Positions 26,908-36,574 of a stretch of DNA of 64,000 bases are shown here, in pieces (positions within the stretch are counted from its first letter, which is position 1; every line of letters starts with the position of its first letter). Source of the stretch: Albidovulum sp. (GTDB lineage: Bacteria; Pseudomonadota; Alphaproteobacteria; Rhodobacterales; Rhodobacteraceae); contig JAUQYA010000083.1 of assembly GCA_030837785.1 (NCBI GenBank), forward strand, positions 1-64,000, written 5' to 3'. The notes below the pieces were generated by a model. It did no database searches and was not told where the DNA came from. It saw only the letters and a list, made by a program, of their open reading frames with translations. A program made the position numbers and the translations under genes.

Positions 26908-28351
26908 CTAGCCGTGCCGTGCCGCGACGGTCTTCAGCGCCGAGAAGCCGAAAAGCGCCTCGAACCCCTTCTCGCGCCCGTGGCCCGACCTGCCCCTGCC
27001 GCCGAAGGGAAGCTCCACGCCCCCGCCGGCACCGTAGGTGTTGAGGAAAACCTGCCCCGCGCGGAGCCGCTTCGCAAGCCGCATCTGGCGGGCGCCGCTT
27101 TCGGTCCAGACCGCGGCGACGAGGCCGTAGCCGGTGCCGTTGGCGATCGCCACCGCCTCGTCCTCGTCCTCGAAGGGGATCACCACCTGCACCGGGCCGA
27201 AGATCTCTTCCCGCGCCAGCGGATGATCGGGCCCGGGGCCTGCAAGCAGCGTCGGGGCGACATAATGGCCGCCCGCCGGCGCCTCGGCGACGATGCTGCC
27301 GCGGGCCGCCACCGCGCCCGCCGGCGCCATCGCGAGGAAGTCTTCGACGATCCCCTTCTGGCGGGTGGAGATGAGCGGACCAAGGTCGAGGTCGGCCATC
27401 GCCGGGCCGACCCTCAGTGCCCGGTAGCGGTCCGCCATCCGCGCCACCACCTCGTCGTGGCGCGACCGCTCGACGAGGATGCGCGAGGCGGCCGAGCAGG
27501 TCTGGCCGGCGTTCTGAAGCCCCCCGTTCACGAGGAAGGGGAGCGCCGCGTCCAGATCGGCATCGGCGAAGACGAGCTGGGGCGACTTGCCGCCAAGCTC
27601 CAGCGTCACCGGCACGACATTCGCGGCCGCCGCCGCCTGGACCCGCTGTCCCGCCGCGACCGAGCCGGTGAAGCTCAGGTGATGGACGCCCGGGTGGGAC
27701 GAGAGCGCCGCCCCCGCCTCCTCGCCGAGGCCCGGCACGACGTTCAGTGCGCCCGCCGGCAGGCCCGCCTCGGCGGCGATCCGGGCGAAGGCGAGCGCGG
27801 TCAGCGAGGCTTCCTCGGCCGGCTTCAGGACGCAGGCATTTCCCATCGCGAGCGCCGCGCCGACCGAGCGGCCGACGATCTGCATCGGGTAGTTCCAGGG
27901 CACGATATGGCCCGTCACCCCATGCGGCTCGCGCAGCGTATAGACGGTGTAGCCGTCCAGGTAGGGAATCGTCTGCCCCATCACCTTGTCGGCCGCGCCG
28001 GCGTAGAACTCCATGTAGCGGGCAAGCGCCAGCGCGTCGGCCCTCGCCTGCTTCAGGGGCTTGCCGACATCCGTCGCCTCGATCACCGCGAGGTCGTCGG
28101 CGCGGTCGAGCACCATCCGGCCGATCCGGGCAAGGATGCGGCCCCTGTCGGCCGCCGCCGCCCGCCCCCAGTCGCCGGCCAGCGCCGCCGCTGCCGCGGT
28201 GACGGCCGCGTCGATGTCGCCGGCCGTTCCCCGCGCCAGCGCGCCGATCCCGGCCCCCGTCGAGGGGTCCTCGATCGGCAGCGTCCGCGACGCCGGGCGC
28301 CAGGCCCCGCCGATCAGCATCTCGGCCGGGTCGAACCAGAGGCGGGCGATG

Positions 28352-28368
<17 letters not shown>
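26908..28368 (-). CDS. Aldehyde dehydrogenase family protein
   Basis: 486 residues. It has ALDH motifs VPWNYPMQIVGRS, FTGSVAAGQRV, the catalytic Glu in VTLELGGKSPQLVF near 253, the catalytic Cys in NAGQTCSAASRI near 286, and EIFGPVQVVIPF. The C-terminal motif LPFGGRGRSGHGREKG is present. Specificity cannot be read from these. It lies between the SDR gene (9 bp away) and the ABC ATPase gene (17-bp overlap), consistent with stepwise oxidation of an imported compound. Confidence 0.9.
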
Positions 28369-29952
<1,584 letters not shown>

Positions 29953-29956
<4 letters not shown>

Positions 29957-30765
29957 GGCGCGCGCCCCGAGCGGGGGTCGAGACGGTCGCGCAACCCGTC
30001 GCCGAGGAGGTTGAGGCCGAGCACCGTCAGCACGATGGCAAGTCCCGGGAAGACCGCCACATGGGGGGCGAGCGTCACCATCGTCTGCGCTTCCGCCAGC
30101 ATCCGGCCCCAGGAGGGGATGGGCGGCTGCGCCCCGAGGCCGACGTAGGACAGCCCCGCCTCGGCGAGAATGCCGAGCGAGAACTGGATCGTGCCCTGCA
30201 CGATCAGGAGGTTGAGGATGTTGGGCAGGATGTGCTCGACCGAGATGCGGGTGCGGCCCTTGCCCGCGACTTCCGCCGCGCGGATGAAGTCGAGCGTCCA
30301 GAGGGAAAGCGCCCCGCCGCGGGTCACGCGGGCGAAGACGGGAATGTTGAAGATGCCGATGGCGATGATCGCGTTGGTGGCCGAGGGGCCGAAGACGGCG
30401 GTGATGAGGATGGCGATGACCAGAGAGGGGAAGGCGAAGATCAGGTCGTTTCCGCGCATCACGACCTCGTCGGTCAGGCTCCCGGTCCGGGCTGCGGCAA
30501 GAAGGCCGAGCGGCACGCCCGCGCCAATGCCGATACCGACCGCGACGAGGGCGACCGCGATCGATGTCCGGGCGCCGGCCATCAGCATCGAGGCGATGTC
30601 GCGGCCGAAGTGATCGGTGCCCAGCCAGTGTGCGGCGCTGGGTGGTTTCAGCCTGTCGGCGATGGCGAGGGTGGCGACGTCCTGGGGCGTCCAGACAAGC
30701 GAGACGAGCGCGGCCGCCAGTGCGGCAAGCGAGAGGGCGAGACCGAGCGCGAAGGAAAGCCTCAT
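29953..30765 (-). CDS. DppC-type ABC transporter permease
   Basis: Inner-membrane permease of 270 residues. The family landmark HWLGTDHFGRDIASMLMAGARTSI sits near residue 47. Five or six hydrophobic segments are visible, as is the EAA loop EVAGKGRTRISVEHILPN near 185. The C-terminal end LNLLGDGLRDRLDPR is diagnostic of DppC/OppC. It follows dppB-type gene through a 24-bp spacer made of tandem repeats that carry its ribosome site, and overlaps the ATPase gene. Confidence 0.95.
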
Positions 30766-30766
30766 G

Positions 30767-30808
30767 CCCGTTTCCTCATCCCCGTTTCCTCATCCCCGTT
30801 TCCTCAGG
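30767..30808 (-). repeat. Three 14-bp tandem repeats carrying ribosome sites at a permease gene junction
   Basis: Plus-strand units CCCGTTTCCTCATC (two copies) and a third ending in AGG. On the minus strand each unit reads ATGAGGAAACGGG, containing GAGGAA and an ATG. The repeat spans the last codons and stop of the DppB-type gene and the whole spacer to the DppC-type start at 30765. With a single unit the two genes would overlap by ATGA. Confidence 0.9.
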
Positions 30809-31734
30809 CGCGGGTCGATGGCGGCGTAGGCCAGATCGACGAGGAAGGTCACGACGATCACCGCGAAGACGAGGATCATCACCACCGATTCCACCACGAT
30901 CAGGTCGCGCTGCGTGATCGCCTGGAAGATCAGCCGCCCGAGGCCCGGCAGGTAGAAGACGTTCTCGATGATGATGGCGCCTGCAAGCAGGAAGGAGAAC
31001 TGCATGCCGATGATCGTCAGCACCGGGACCATCGCATTCCTGAGGGCATGGCGCAGGACCGCCTGCCCGGCGGTCAGCCCCTTGGCGCGGGCAGTGCGGA
31101 TGTAGTCCTGGCCGAGCGTCTCGATCAGCGCCGAGCGCAGCACGCGGGCAAGGATCGCGGCCTGCGGCAAGGCCAGCGCCACCGCCGGCAGGGTCAGCGC
31201 CCCGAGGCCCGCGAGGGGCTGGCCCCAGCCCGGGAATCCGCCGGCGGGAAAGATCCGCCAGCGGAGCGCGAAGGCGAGGACGAGGAGCATGGCGAACCAG
31301 AAGTTCGGCAGCGCGATGCCGACCTGCGTCGCCCCCATCACCGCGGCGTCCGCCACCCGCCCCCTGCGGGCGGCGGCGAGAAGCCCCGCCGGGAAGGCGA
31401 TCAGCACGGCGAGGAGAAGGGCGTAGAGCGCAAGCGGCAGCGAAACCGAAATACGTTGCCCGACAAGATCGGCCACCGGCACCCGGTAGGTGTAGGACTG
31501 GCCGAAATCGCCCGTCGCCATCCCCGAGACCCAGTGCAGGTAGCGCAGCGGCGGCGCCTCGTCCAGGCCGAGGCGGTCGCGCAGCGCCGCCACCGTGTCG
31601 GCGCTGGCGTTCAGCCCCAGCATGTAGGAGGCCGGGTCGCCCGGCACGATCTCGATCACCGTGAAGATCACGAGGCTGGCCATGAGGAGGCTGAGGGCCA
31701 GCGAGACGAGACGTCCGAAGAGATAGCGTTGCAT
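30790..31734 (-). CDS. DppB-type ABC transporter permease
   Basis: 314 residues from the ATG at 31734 with six hydrophobic segments. It has the DppB/OppB hallmarks: N-terminal RYLFGRLVSLALSLLMASLVIF, EIVPGDPASYMLG, RDRLGLDEAPPLRY, and the EAA loop DYIRTARAKGLTAGQAVLRHALRN near residue 200. The end is DLAYAAIDPRLRKRG. The frame stays open upstream but the extension is unlike any permease. It is the first gene of the permease-permease-ATPase-ALDH-SDR set. A binding-protein gene is missing here, and the 175 bp up to the divergent exoD presumably hold the promoter. Confidence 0.94.
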   Translation of the reverse strand: MQRYLFGRLVSLALSLLMASLVIFTVIEIVPGDPASYMLGLNASADTVAALRDRLGLDEAPPLRYLHWVSGMATGDFGQSYTYRVPVADLVGQRISVSLPLALYALLLAVLIAFPAGLLAAARRGRVADAAVMGATQVGIALPNFWFAMLLVLAFALRWRIFPAGGFPGWGQPLAGLGALTLPAVALALPQAAILARVLRSALIETLGQDYIRTARAKGLTAGQAVLRHALRNAMVPVLTIIGMQFSFLLAGAIIIENVFYLPGLGRLIFQAITQRDLIVVESVVMILVFAVIVVTFLVDLAYAAIDPRLRKRG

Positions 31735-31909
31735 GCCCGGCCCCTTCCTGGGCGCGAGGCTAGGGGGAAGGCGGGCGAGCGTCCAGAGGGTGCAGCAGCG
31801 TCCGTGAAGCCGGTCCGGAGAAGCTGCGGACAAGCGGGTTACGCGGCAGTTTGTCCCTTCCCACCGGCGCCGTGACACCCTACCTTCACCGGAGGCTTGC
31901 AAGGACATC

Positions 31910-32659
31910 ATGAACGACGCTCCCGGACCCGGACCCGAAGACCTAGCCCGCCCGGCCGGCGGGCTCGATGATGGCCCTGCCAGCGCACCGGAGGGCGCGG
32001 ACAGCCCGGCCGGCGCGGCGGAGGGCGGCCGGCGGGGGCGTGGCGATCGACGGGAGCGGAAAAAGCCGCTTTCCGAAGTGCTTTCCGCCATCGCCGCGGA
32101 CACGACGCGGCAGGACGTGGCGGTGGGTGATCTTCTCGTGCTGCTGGGCGGCCGCGGCCGGGCGGCGCTGATCCTGCTCTTCGCGCTGCCGAACGTGCTG
32201 CCGACGCCGCCGGGAACCTCTGGCATCCTCGGGCTGCCGCTGCTTTATCTCTCGTTCCAGATGATGCTGGGGCGGGTGCCCTGGTTGCCGCGCTTCATCG
32301 ACGAGCGCAGCATGCCGCGCTATCGCTTCGCGCAGCTCGTCGAGCGTGTCGTCGTCGTTCTCGGCCGGGCCGAGCGGCTGCTGCGGCCGCGGTGGTCGAT
32401 CTTCGTCGGCCACGGGGCCGAGCGCGTCCTCGGCGCGCTCTGCCTGGTCCTCGCGATCATCCTCGTCCTGCCGATCCCGCTCGGCAACATCCTTCCCGCG
32501 CTGGCGATCTGCCTCATCGCCCTCGGCGTGCTGGAGCGGGACGGACTCTGGGTCCTGATCGGCATCCTCATGGCCGTCCTGTCGCTGGTTCTCGTGGCCG
32601 GCGTCGTCTATGCGCTGGTCAAATCGATGATGTTCATCCTGATGAACGCCTTCGCCTGA
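31910..32659 (+). CDS. ExoD family membrane protein
   Basis: ExoD proteins affect exopolysaccharide production in rhizobia; the mechanism is unknown. This 249-residue product has an Ala/Gly/Pro-rich charged N-terminus (about 1-50). The ExoD core follows (LLVLLGGRGRAALILLFALPNVLPTPPGTSGILGLPLLYLSFQMMLGR) and then hydrophobic segments near 180-245. The N-terminal extension is of low complexity and could be shorter if a downstream start were used, but the first ATG has the best spacing. It diverges from the DppB-type permease gene. Confidence 0.88.
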   Translation: MNDAPGPGPEDLARPAGGLDDGPASAPEGADSPAGAAEGGRRGRGDRRERKKPLSEVLSAIAADTTRQDVAVGDLLVLLGGRGRAALILLFALPNVLPTPPGTSGILGLPLLYLSFQMMLGRVPWLPRFIDERSMPRYRFAQLVERVVVVLGRAERLLRPRWSIFVGHGAERVLGALCLVLAIILVLPIPLGNILPALAICLIALGVLERDGLWVLIGILMAVLSLVLVAGVVYALVKSMMFILMNAFA

Positions 32660-32663
32660 CGAT

Positions 32664-32694
32664 GGGGCGGGGTGCCACGCCCCGTTGTTCCTGT
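32664..32694 (+). terminator. Probable terminator after exoD
   Basis: GGGGCG pairs with CGCCCC across an eight-base loop, four bases after the exoD stop, and is followed by GTTGTTCCTGT. The T content after the stem is modest, so this is a weak intrinsic terminator at best. The remaining 200 bp to the creatinase start hold the latter's leader; no clear promoter boxes were recognised. Confidence 0.45.
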
Positions 32695-32903
32695 CGGTTC
32701 TGGCCGCAAGCCGGCCGCGGATGTCGCTTTCAGGCTAGAGTGCCGGGTCCCGGCGTCGTAAAAGAACCTTAGAGTCGTGGCGATGGCGTCGCCGCAGGGG
32801 CATTGCGCCCCCTCGCTCGCGGATATTTCCGCTGAAGTCCTGTACGCCGGGACCTTTCGGGGTCTCGTGCCGTGGGCCGGACCCCATCAAGTGAGGTCTG
32901 ACA

Positions 32904-34109
32904 ATGACGGAACGTCCCCAGCAGTATCGTTTCCACCAGGGCGACCGCGTCCTGCCCTTCGCCAGGTCGGAATACGAACAGCGTCTCGGCGGCCTGCGCG
33001 CGATCATGGACGCGCAGGGTGTCGACGCGGTGGTCTTCACCTCGATGCACAGCATCGCCTACTACTCCGGCTTCCTCTACTGCTCGTTCGGCCGGCCCTA
33101 CGGCCTCGTCGTGACCGCTTCGCAGGATGTCACGATCAGCGCGGGCATCGATGCGGCGCAGCCCTGGCGGCGCTGCCACGGCGACAACATCACCTACACC
33201 GACTGGCAGCGCGACAACTACTGGCGCGCGATCCTGTCGGTGACCGGCCCGGGCAAGGTGATCGGCTACGAGGGCGACCACCTGACGCTCGTGCAGTCGG
33301 AGAAGCTGAAGTCGTTCCTCAAGCCCTCGAAGGTGGTCGACATCGCGCCGGCGACGATGAAGCAGCGGATGATGAAGTCAGCCGCCGAAATCGCCATCAT
33401 CAAGGCCGGCGCCAACACCGCCGACGTCGGCGGCTATGCCATCCGCGAGGCGATTTCGGTCGGGACGCGCGAGATCGACGTCGCGATGGCCGGGCGTGAC
33501 GCGATGGAGCGCGAGATCGCCCGCCGCTTCCCCGATGCCGAATACCGCGACACCTGGGTGTGGTTCCAGTCGGGCATCAACACCGACGGCGCGCACAACC
33601 CGGTCACCGCGCGCCAGCTTCAGGTCGGCGACATCCTCAGCCTCAACTGCTTCCCGATGATCTCGGGCTACTACACCGCGCTCGAGCGCACGTTGTTCGT
33701 GCGCGAGGTCGATGCGGCCTCGCTGAAGGTCTGGGAGGCCAACGTCGCCGCCCATGAATACGGCATCAGCCTTCTCAAGCCCGGCGCCTCCTGCGCCGAG
33801 GTGACGGCGAAGATCAACGACTTCTTCGAGGAGCGCCAGCTTCTGCAATACCGGACCTTCGGCTATGGCCATTCGTTCGGCGTGCTCAGCCACTACTACG
33901 GCCGCGAGGCCGGGCTGGAACTGCGCGAGGACATCGACACGGTGCTGGAGCCGGGCATGGTGATCTCGATGGAGCCGATGCTGACGATCCCGGACGGCAA
34001 GCCGGGCGCGGGCGGCTACCGCGAGCACGACATCCTCGTCATCACCGAGGACGGCAACGAGAACATCACCCACTATCCCTACGGGCCGCAGTTCAACGTC
34101 GTCGGCTGA
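32904..34109 (+). CDS. Creatinase (creatine amidinohydrolase)
   Basis: Hydrolyses creatine to sarcosine and urea. The 401-residue product matches the Pseudomonas putida enzyme over long stretches: YYSGFLYCSFGRPYGLVVT, YTDWQRDNY, WFQSGINTDGAHNPVT, DILSLNCFPMISGYYTALERTLF, YRTFGYGHSFGVLSHYYGRE and GAGGYREHDIL. The catalytic histidine falls at residue 231, against His232 in P. putida. It shares the pita-bread fold with Xaa-Pro peptidases but lacks their metal ligands, so a peptidase role is unlikely. No sarcosine oxidase or creatininase gene is adjacent. A perfect GC hairpin follows the stop. Confidence 0.95.
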   Translation: MTERPQQYRFHQGDRVLPFARSEYEQRLGGLRAIMDAQGVDAVVFTSMHSIAYYSGFLYCSFGRPYGLVVTASQDVTISAGIDAAQPWRRCHGDNITYTDWQRDNYWRAILSVTGPGKVIGYEGDHLTLVQSEKLKSFLKPSKVVDIAPATMKQRMMKSAAEIAIIKAGANTADVGGYAIREAISVGTREIDVAMAGRDAMEREIARRFPDAEYRDTWVWFQSGINTDGAHNPVTARQLQVGDILSLNCFPMISGYYTALERTLFVREVDAASLKVWEANVAAHEYGISLLKPGASCAEVTAKINDFFEERQLLQYRTFGYGHSFGVLSHYYGREAGLELREDIDTVLEPGMVISMEPMLTIPDGKPGAGGYREHDILVITEDGNENITHYPYGPQFNVVG

Positions 34110-34142
34110 GGCCCGCCGGACGCCGGACCTGTGACACGACTG

Positions 34143-34172
34143 CCCCGCCCGCGCGATTTTGCGCGGGCGGGG
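34143..34172 (+). terminator. Perfect 12-bp GC hairpin after the creatinase gene
   Basis: CCCCGCCCGCGC pairs with GCGCGGGCGGGG around the loop GATTTT, starting 34 bases after the stop codon, then CCTTGACG. The long perfect stem in this position is best read as a terminator or 3'-end protector. There is no U-tract. Confidence 0.65.
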
Positions 34173-34283
34173 CCTTGACGCCCGCACAGAGGGCGTGGAC
34201 ATGGGGGCAATGCGGCCGCGGGGGGCGGAGTGTGCCGATTCCGTGGCGTTGACAGGACAACAGGAACGGACGGTTTCATTCCC

Positions 34284-35261
34284 ATGACAGGACAACCCGG
34301 AGTTAAGTGGCGCCTGGGTGCCACGCGCGTCTGCGCCTTCGTGGCGCTTCTTGCCCTTGCCGCCTGCGGTGCACCCGCCCAGCAGTCGGGGATCGACCCG
34401 GCGACCGGCGTCTCTTCCATCGCGCCGGCGCCGGAGGTGGTGGCGCGCTATCAGGCGGTGCAGGATGCCGACGTGACGATCCCGGCGGTGGAGCCGGGCT
34501 ATCTGACCGGGCAGAACCCGCGGACCGAGGTCTATTACACCGGCCCCGATGCGCCAGGCTCGATCGTCGTCGACCCTTATGCGCGGGTGCTCTACTACAT
34601 CGAGGAGGGCGGCCGGGCGATCCGCTACGGCATCGCGGTGGGCCGCGAAGGCTATGGCTTTTCCGGCAATGCCTACGTCGGGCACAAGCGCGAATGGCCG
34701 AGCTGGACGCCGACCAAGAACATGATCCGGCGCGAGCCGGACATCTACGGACCGCTTTCCGGCGGCATGGAGGGCGGGCTTTCCAACCCGCTTGGCGCGC
34801 GGGCGCTCTATCTCTATCGCGGCGGGCGCGACACCTACTACCGCATCCACGGCACCAACAACGCCTCGACGATCGGGCGGGCGACCTCTGCAGGCTGCAT
34901 CCGGCTCTTCAACCAGGACATCCTCGACCTGTTCGAACGGGTGCCGTCGGGCACGCCCGTCCATGTGCGCTCTGCCGAGGAATCGGCGATCGCCGAGGAT
35001 CCGATGGTGGAGAACGCGCACGGGCTGATGGTGCCGCTCACCTCGCTCCCCGAGGACGTGCAGGCGCAGATTCAGGCGGGCAACATCCCCTGGCCGAAGT
35101 TCATCCCGCCGGTCGGCGTCGTCACGCAGGAATCGGCCGCGACCGGCACCGCCGTGCCGGTGGGTTCGGCCGGCGCGCCGACCGGCGCGGCGGTGCCCAT
35201 CGGCCCGGCCGGGGCCGGTGCGGCGGCCGATCCCGACGGGGTCTTCACCCAGATCAACTGA
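34284..35261 (+). CDS. L,D-transpeptidase lipoprotein (YkuD domain)
   Basis: Forms 3-3 cross-links in peptidoglycan or attaches proteins to it. The 325-residue product from the ATG at 34284 begins with a lipoprotein signal (VCAFVALLALAACGAP, lipid-modified Cys near residue 28). The YkuD domain follows (SIVVDPYARVLYYIEEGGRAIRYGIAVGREGY near 95) with the catalytic motif HGTNNASTIGRATSAGCIRL near 190-209. The tail (about 275-325) is Ala/Gly/Pro/Val-rich low complexity. An 11-bp direct repeat (GACAGGACAAC at 34251 and 34286) flanks the start codon. Confidence 0.93.
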   Translation: MTGQPGVKWRLGATRVCAFVALLALAACGAPAQQSGIDPATGVSSIAPAPEVVARYQAVQDADVTIPAVEPGYLTGQNPRTEVYYTGPDAPGSIVVDPYARVLYYIEEGGRAIRYGIAVGREGYGFSGNAYVGHKREWPSWTPTKNMIRREPDIYGPLSGGMEGGLSNPLGARALYLYRGGRDTYYRIHGTNNASTIGRATSAGCIRLFNQDILDLFERVPSGTPVHVRSAEESAIAEDPMVENAHGLMVPLTSLPEDVQAQIQAGNIPWPKFIPPVGVVTQESAATGTAVPVGSAGAPTGAAVPIGPAGAGAAADPDGVFTQIN

Positions 35262-35276
35262 GCCGGCCCGCCCGGC

Positions 35277-35618
35277 TCAGAGGCGGATGACGTAGTCCTT
35301 CCGCGTCGTCTCGATCACCTCCCAGGTGCCGGTGAAGCCGGGGCGGAGGATGAAGCTGTCGCCGGGGCCGAGGTGATGCTCGGCCCCGTTTTCGTCGGTG
35401 ATGACGGAACGGCCGGAGAGGATCCGACAGTATTCCCATTCGTCGTAGGAAATCCGCCACTTGCCGGGGGTGGACTGCCAGATGCCACAGTAAAGCCCGT
35501 CGCGCTCCTCGGCGTTCCAGGTGGTGTGGACCGGATCGCCCGAGATCATCCTTTCGGGCGCGGGGCGTTCGGTTTCCGGCGTGGCGGCGGTTGGGGTGAG
35601 GCGGAGGAAGGAGGGCAT
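35277..35618 (-). CDS. Cupin_3 (DUF861) domain protein
   Basis: Single-domain cupin of 113 residues from the ATG at 35618. Cupin_3 landmarks are present: GIWQSTPGKWRISYDEWEYCRILSGRSVITDENG, then GPGDSFILRPGFTGTWEV and the ending TRKDYVIRL. The family includes EutQ-like and ureidoglycine aminohydrolase-like proteins, many of unknown activity. It lies convergent to the L,D-transpeptidase gene and divergent from the methyltransferase at 35752. A longer in-frame start would run into the divergent promoter region and is unlikely. Confidence 0.85.
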   Translation of the reverse strand: MPSFLRLTPTAATPETERPAPERMISGDPVHTTWNAEERDGLYCGIWQSTPGKWRISYDEWEYCRILSGRSVITDENGAEHHLGPGDSFILRPGFTGTWEVIETTRKDYVIRL

Positions 35619-35751
35619 GGTGCGTCTTTCGGGGCTGGCGGCCGGACGGCCGGAAACGGCTGATCCCTGATTACAATCCGCGCCGTCGTTGCGAAAGAGG
35701 CGTATGCTGGGCGGCATTCGACGCAGCCCTTCTGACGCTGGAGCAAATGTC

Positions 35752-36561
35752 ATGTCCGAGACCGCACGACACGATTCCTGGCAGGCGGGCGCCAGTTACG
35801 ACGCCTATATGGGCCGCTGGAGCCGGCAGATGGCGCCGCGTTTCCTCGACTGGCTGGAGGCCCCCGACGGCGGCGACTGGCTCGATCTCGGCTGCGGGAC
35901 CGGATCGCTTTCTGCCGCGATCCTCGGGCAGTCGGCACCCCGCAGCGTGACCGGAGTGGATGCCTCAGAGGGATTCGTCGCTCATGCAGCGAGCAAGACC
36001 GACGATCCCCGCGCGCGATTCCGACGCGGCGATGCCCAGAAGCTCGACGTTCCGGCGGAAAGCTTCGATGCGGCCGTCTCCGGCCTTGTCCTGAACTTCG
36101 TGCCCGACCGTTCCGCGATGCTGCGCGAGATGGCCCGCGTCGTCCGTCCCGGCGGGCGGCTCGGCTTCTTCGTCTGGGACTATCCGGGCGGCGGCGTCCG
36201 GTTCATGCGCGAATTCTGGCGCGCCGCCAGCGCGCTCGACCCCGCCGCTCGCGACCTGACCGAGGACAAGAGGTTCCCCGACTGCACCGAGACCCGGCTG
36301 CGCGATCTCGCGGCGGAGGTCTGGGCGACGGAGGTGGAGTCGACGGCGCTTGTCATCGACACGCGGTTTGCCGATTTCACCGATTACTGGCGGCCCTTCA
36401 CCCTCGGCGCCGGTCCCGCGCCGGGCTACTGCGCTGCCTTGCCGCCCGATCGCCGCGAGGCGCTGCGCCGGAGGCTGGAGAGCGATCTGCCGACCGAACC
36501 GGATGGCGGCATCGCCCTGACGGCGCGGGCGTGGGCGGTGAAGGCGGTCGTCCCCGGCTGA
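35752..36561 (+). CDS. Class I SAM-dependent methyltransferase (UbiE-like)
   Basis: 269 residues from the ATG at 35752. Methyltransferase motif I is WLDLGCGTGSLSAAIL near residue 42, with the following acidic position in VTGVDASEGF. FDAAVSGLVLNFVPD and REMARVVRPGGRLGFFVWDY continue the UbiE/Methyltransf_11 pattern. The C-terminal half is probably substrate-binding. The AYMGRWSRQ motif near residue 20 occurs in a subgroup of these enzymes. It stands between divergent and convergent genes, so is likely monocistronic; substrate unknown. Confidence 0.88.
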   Translation: MSETARHDSWQAGASYDAYMGRWSRQMAPRFLDWLEAPDGGDWLDLGCGTGSLSAAILGQSAPRSVTGVDASEGFVAHAASKTDDPRARFRRGDAQKLDVPAESFDAAVSGLVLNFVPDRSAMLREMARVVRPGGRLGFFVWDYPGGGVRFMREFWRAASALDPAARDLTEDKRFPDCTETRLRDLAAEVWATEVESTALVIDTRFADFTDYWRPFTLGAGPAPGYCAALPPDRREALRRRLESDLPTEPDGGIALTARAWAVKAVVPG

Positions 36562-36574
36562 GGCCTGCTTCCGC

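Noticed and set aside
32801..32840. GGATATTTCCGC as a fourth copy of the 3' element
   Set aside because: It shares only the ATATTTCCGC part, is not directly after a stop codon, and lacks AACGAAGA.
32904..34109. Xaa-Pro dipeptidase for the creatinase gene
   Set aside because: The fold is shared, but the sequence follows creatinase in the catalytic His region and lacks the dinuclear metal ligands of the peptidases.
34249..34254. TTGACA as a -35 box for the L,D-transpeptidase gene
   Set aside because: It lies only 30 bases before the start codon, leaving no room for a -10 element and leader with a ribosome site.
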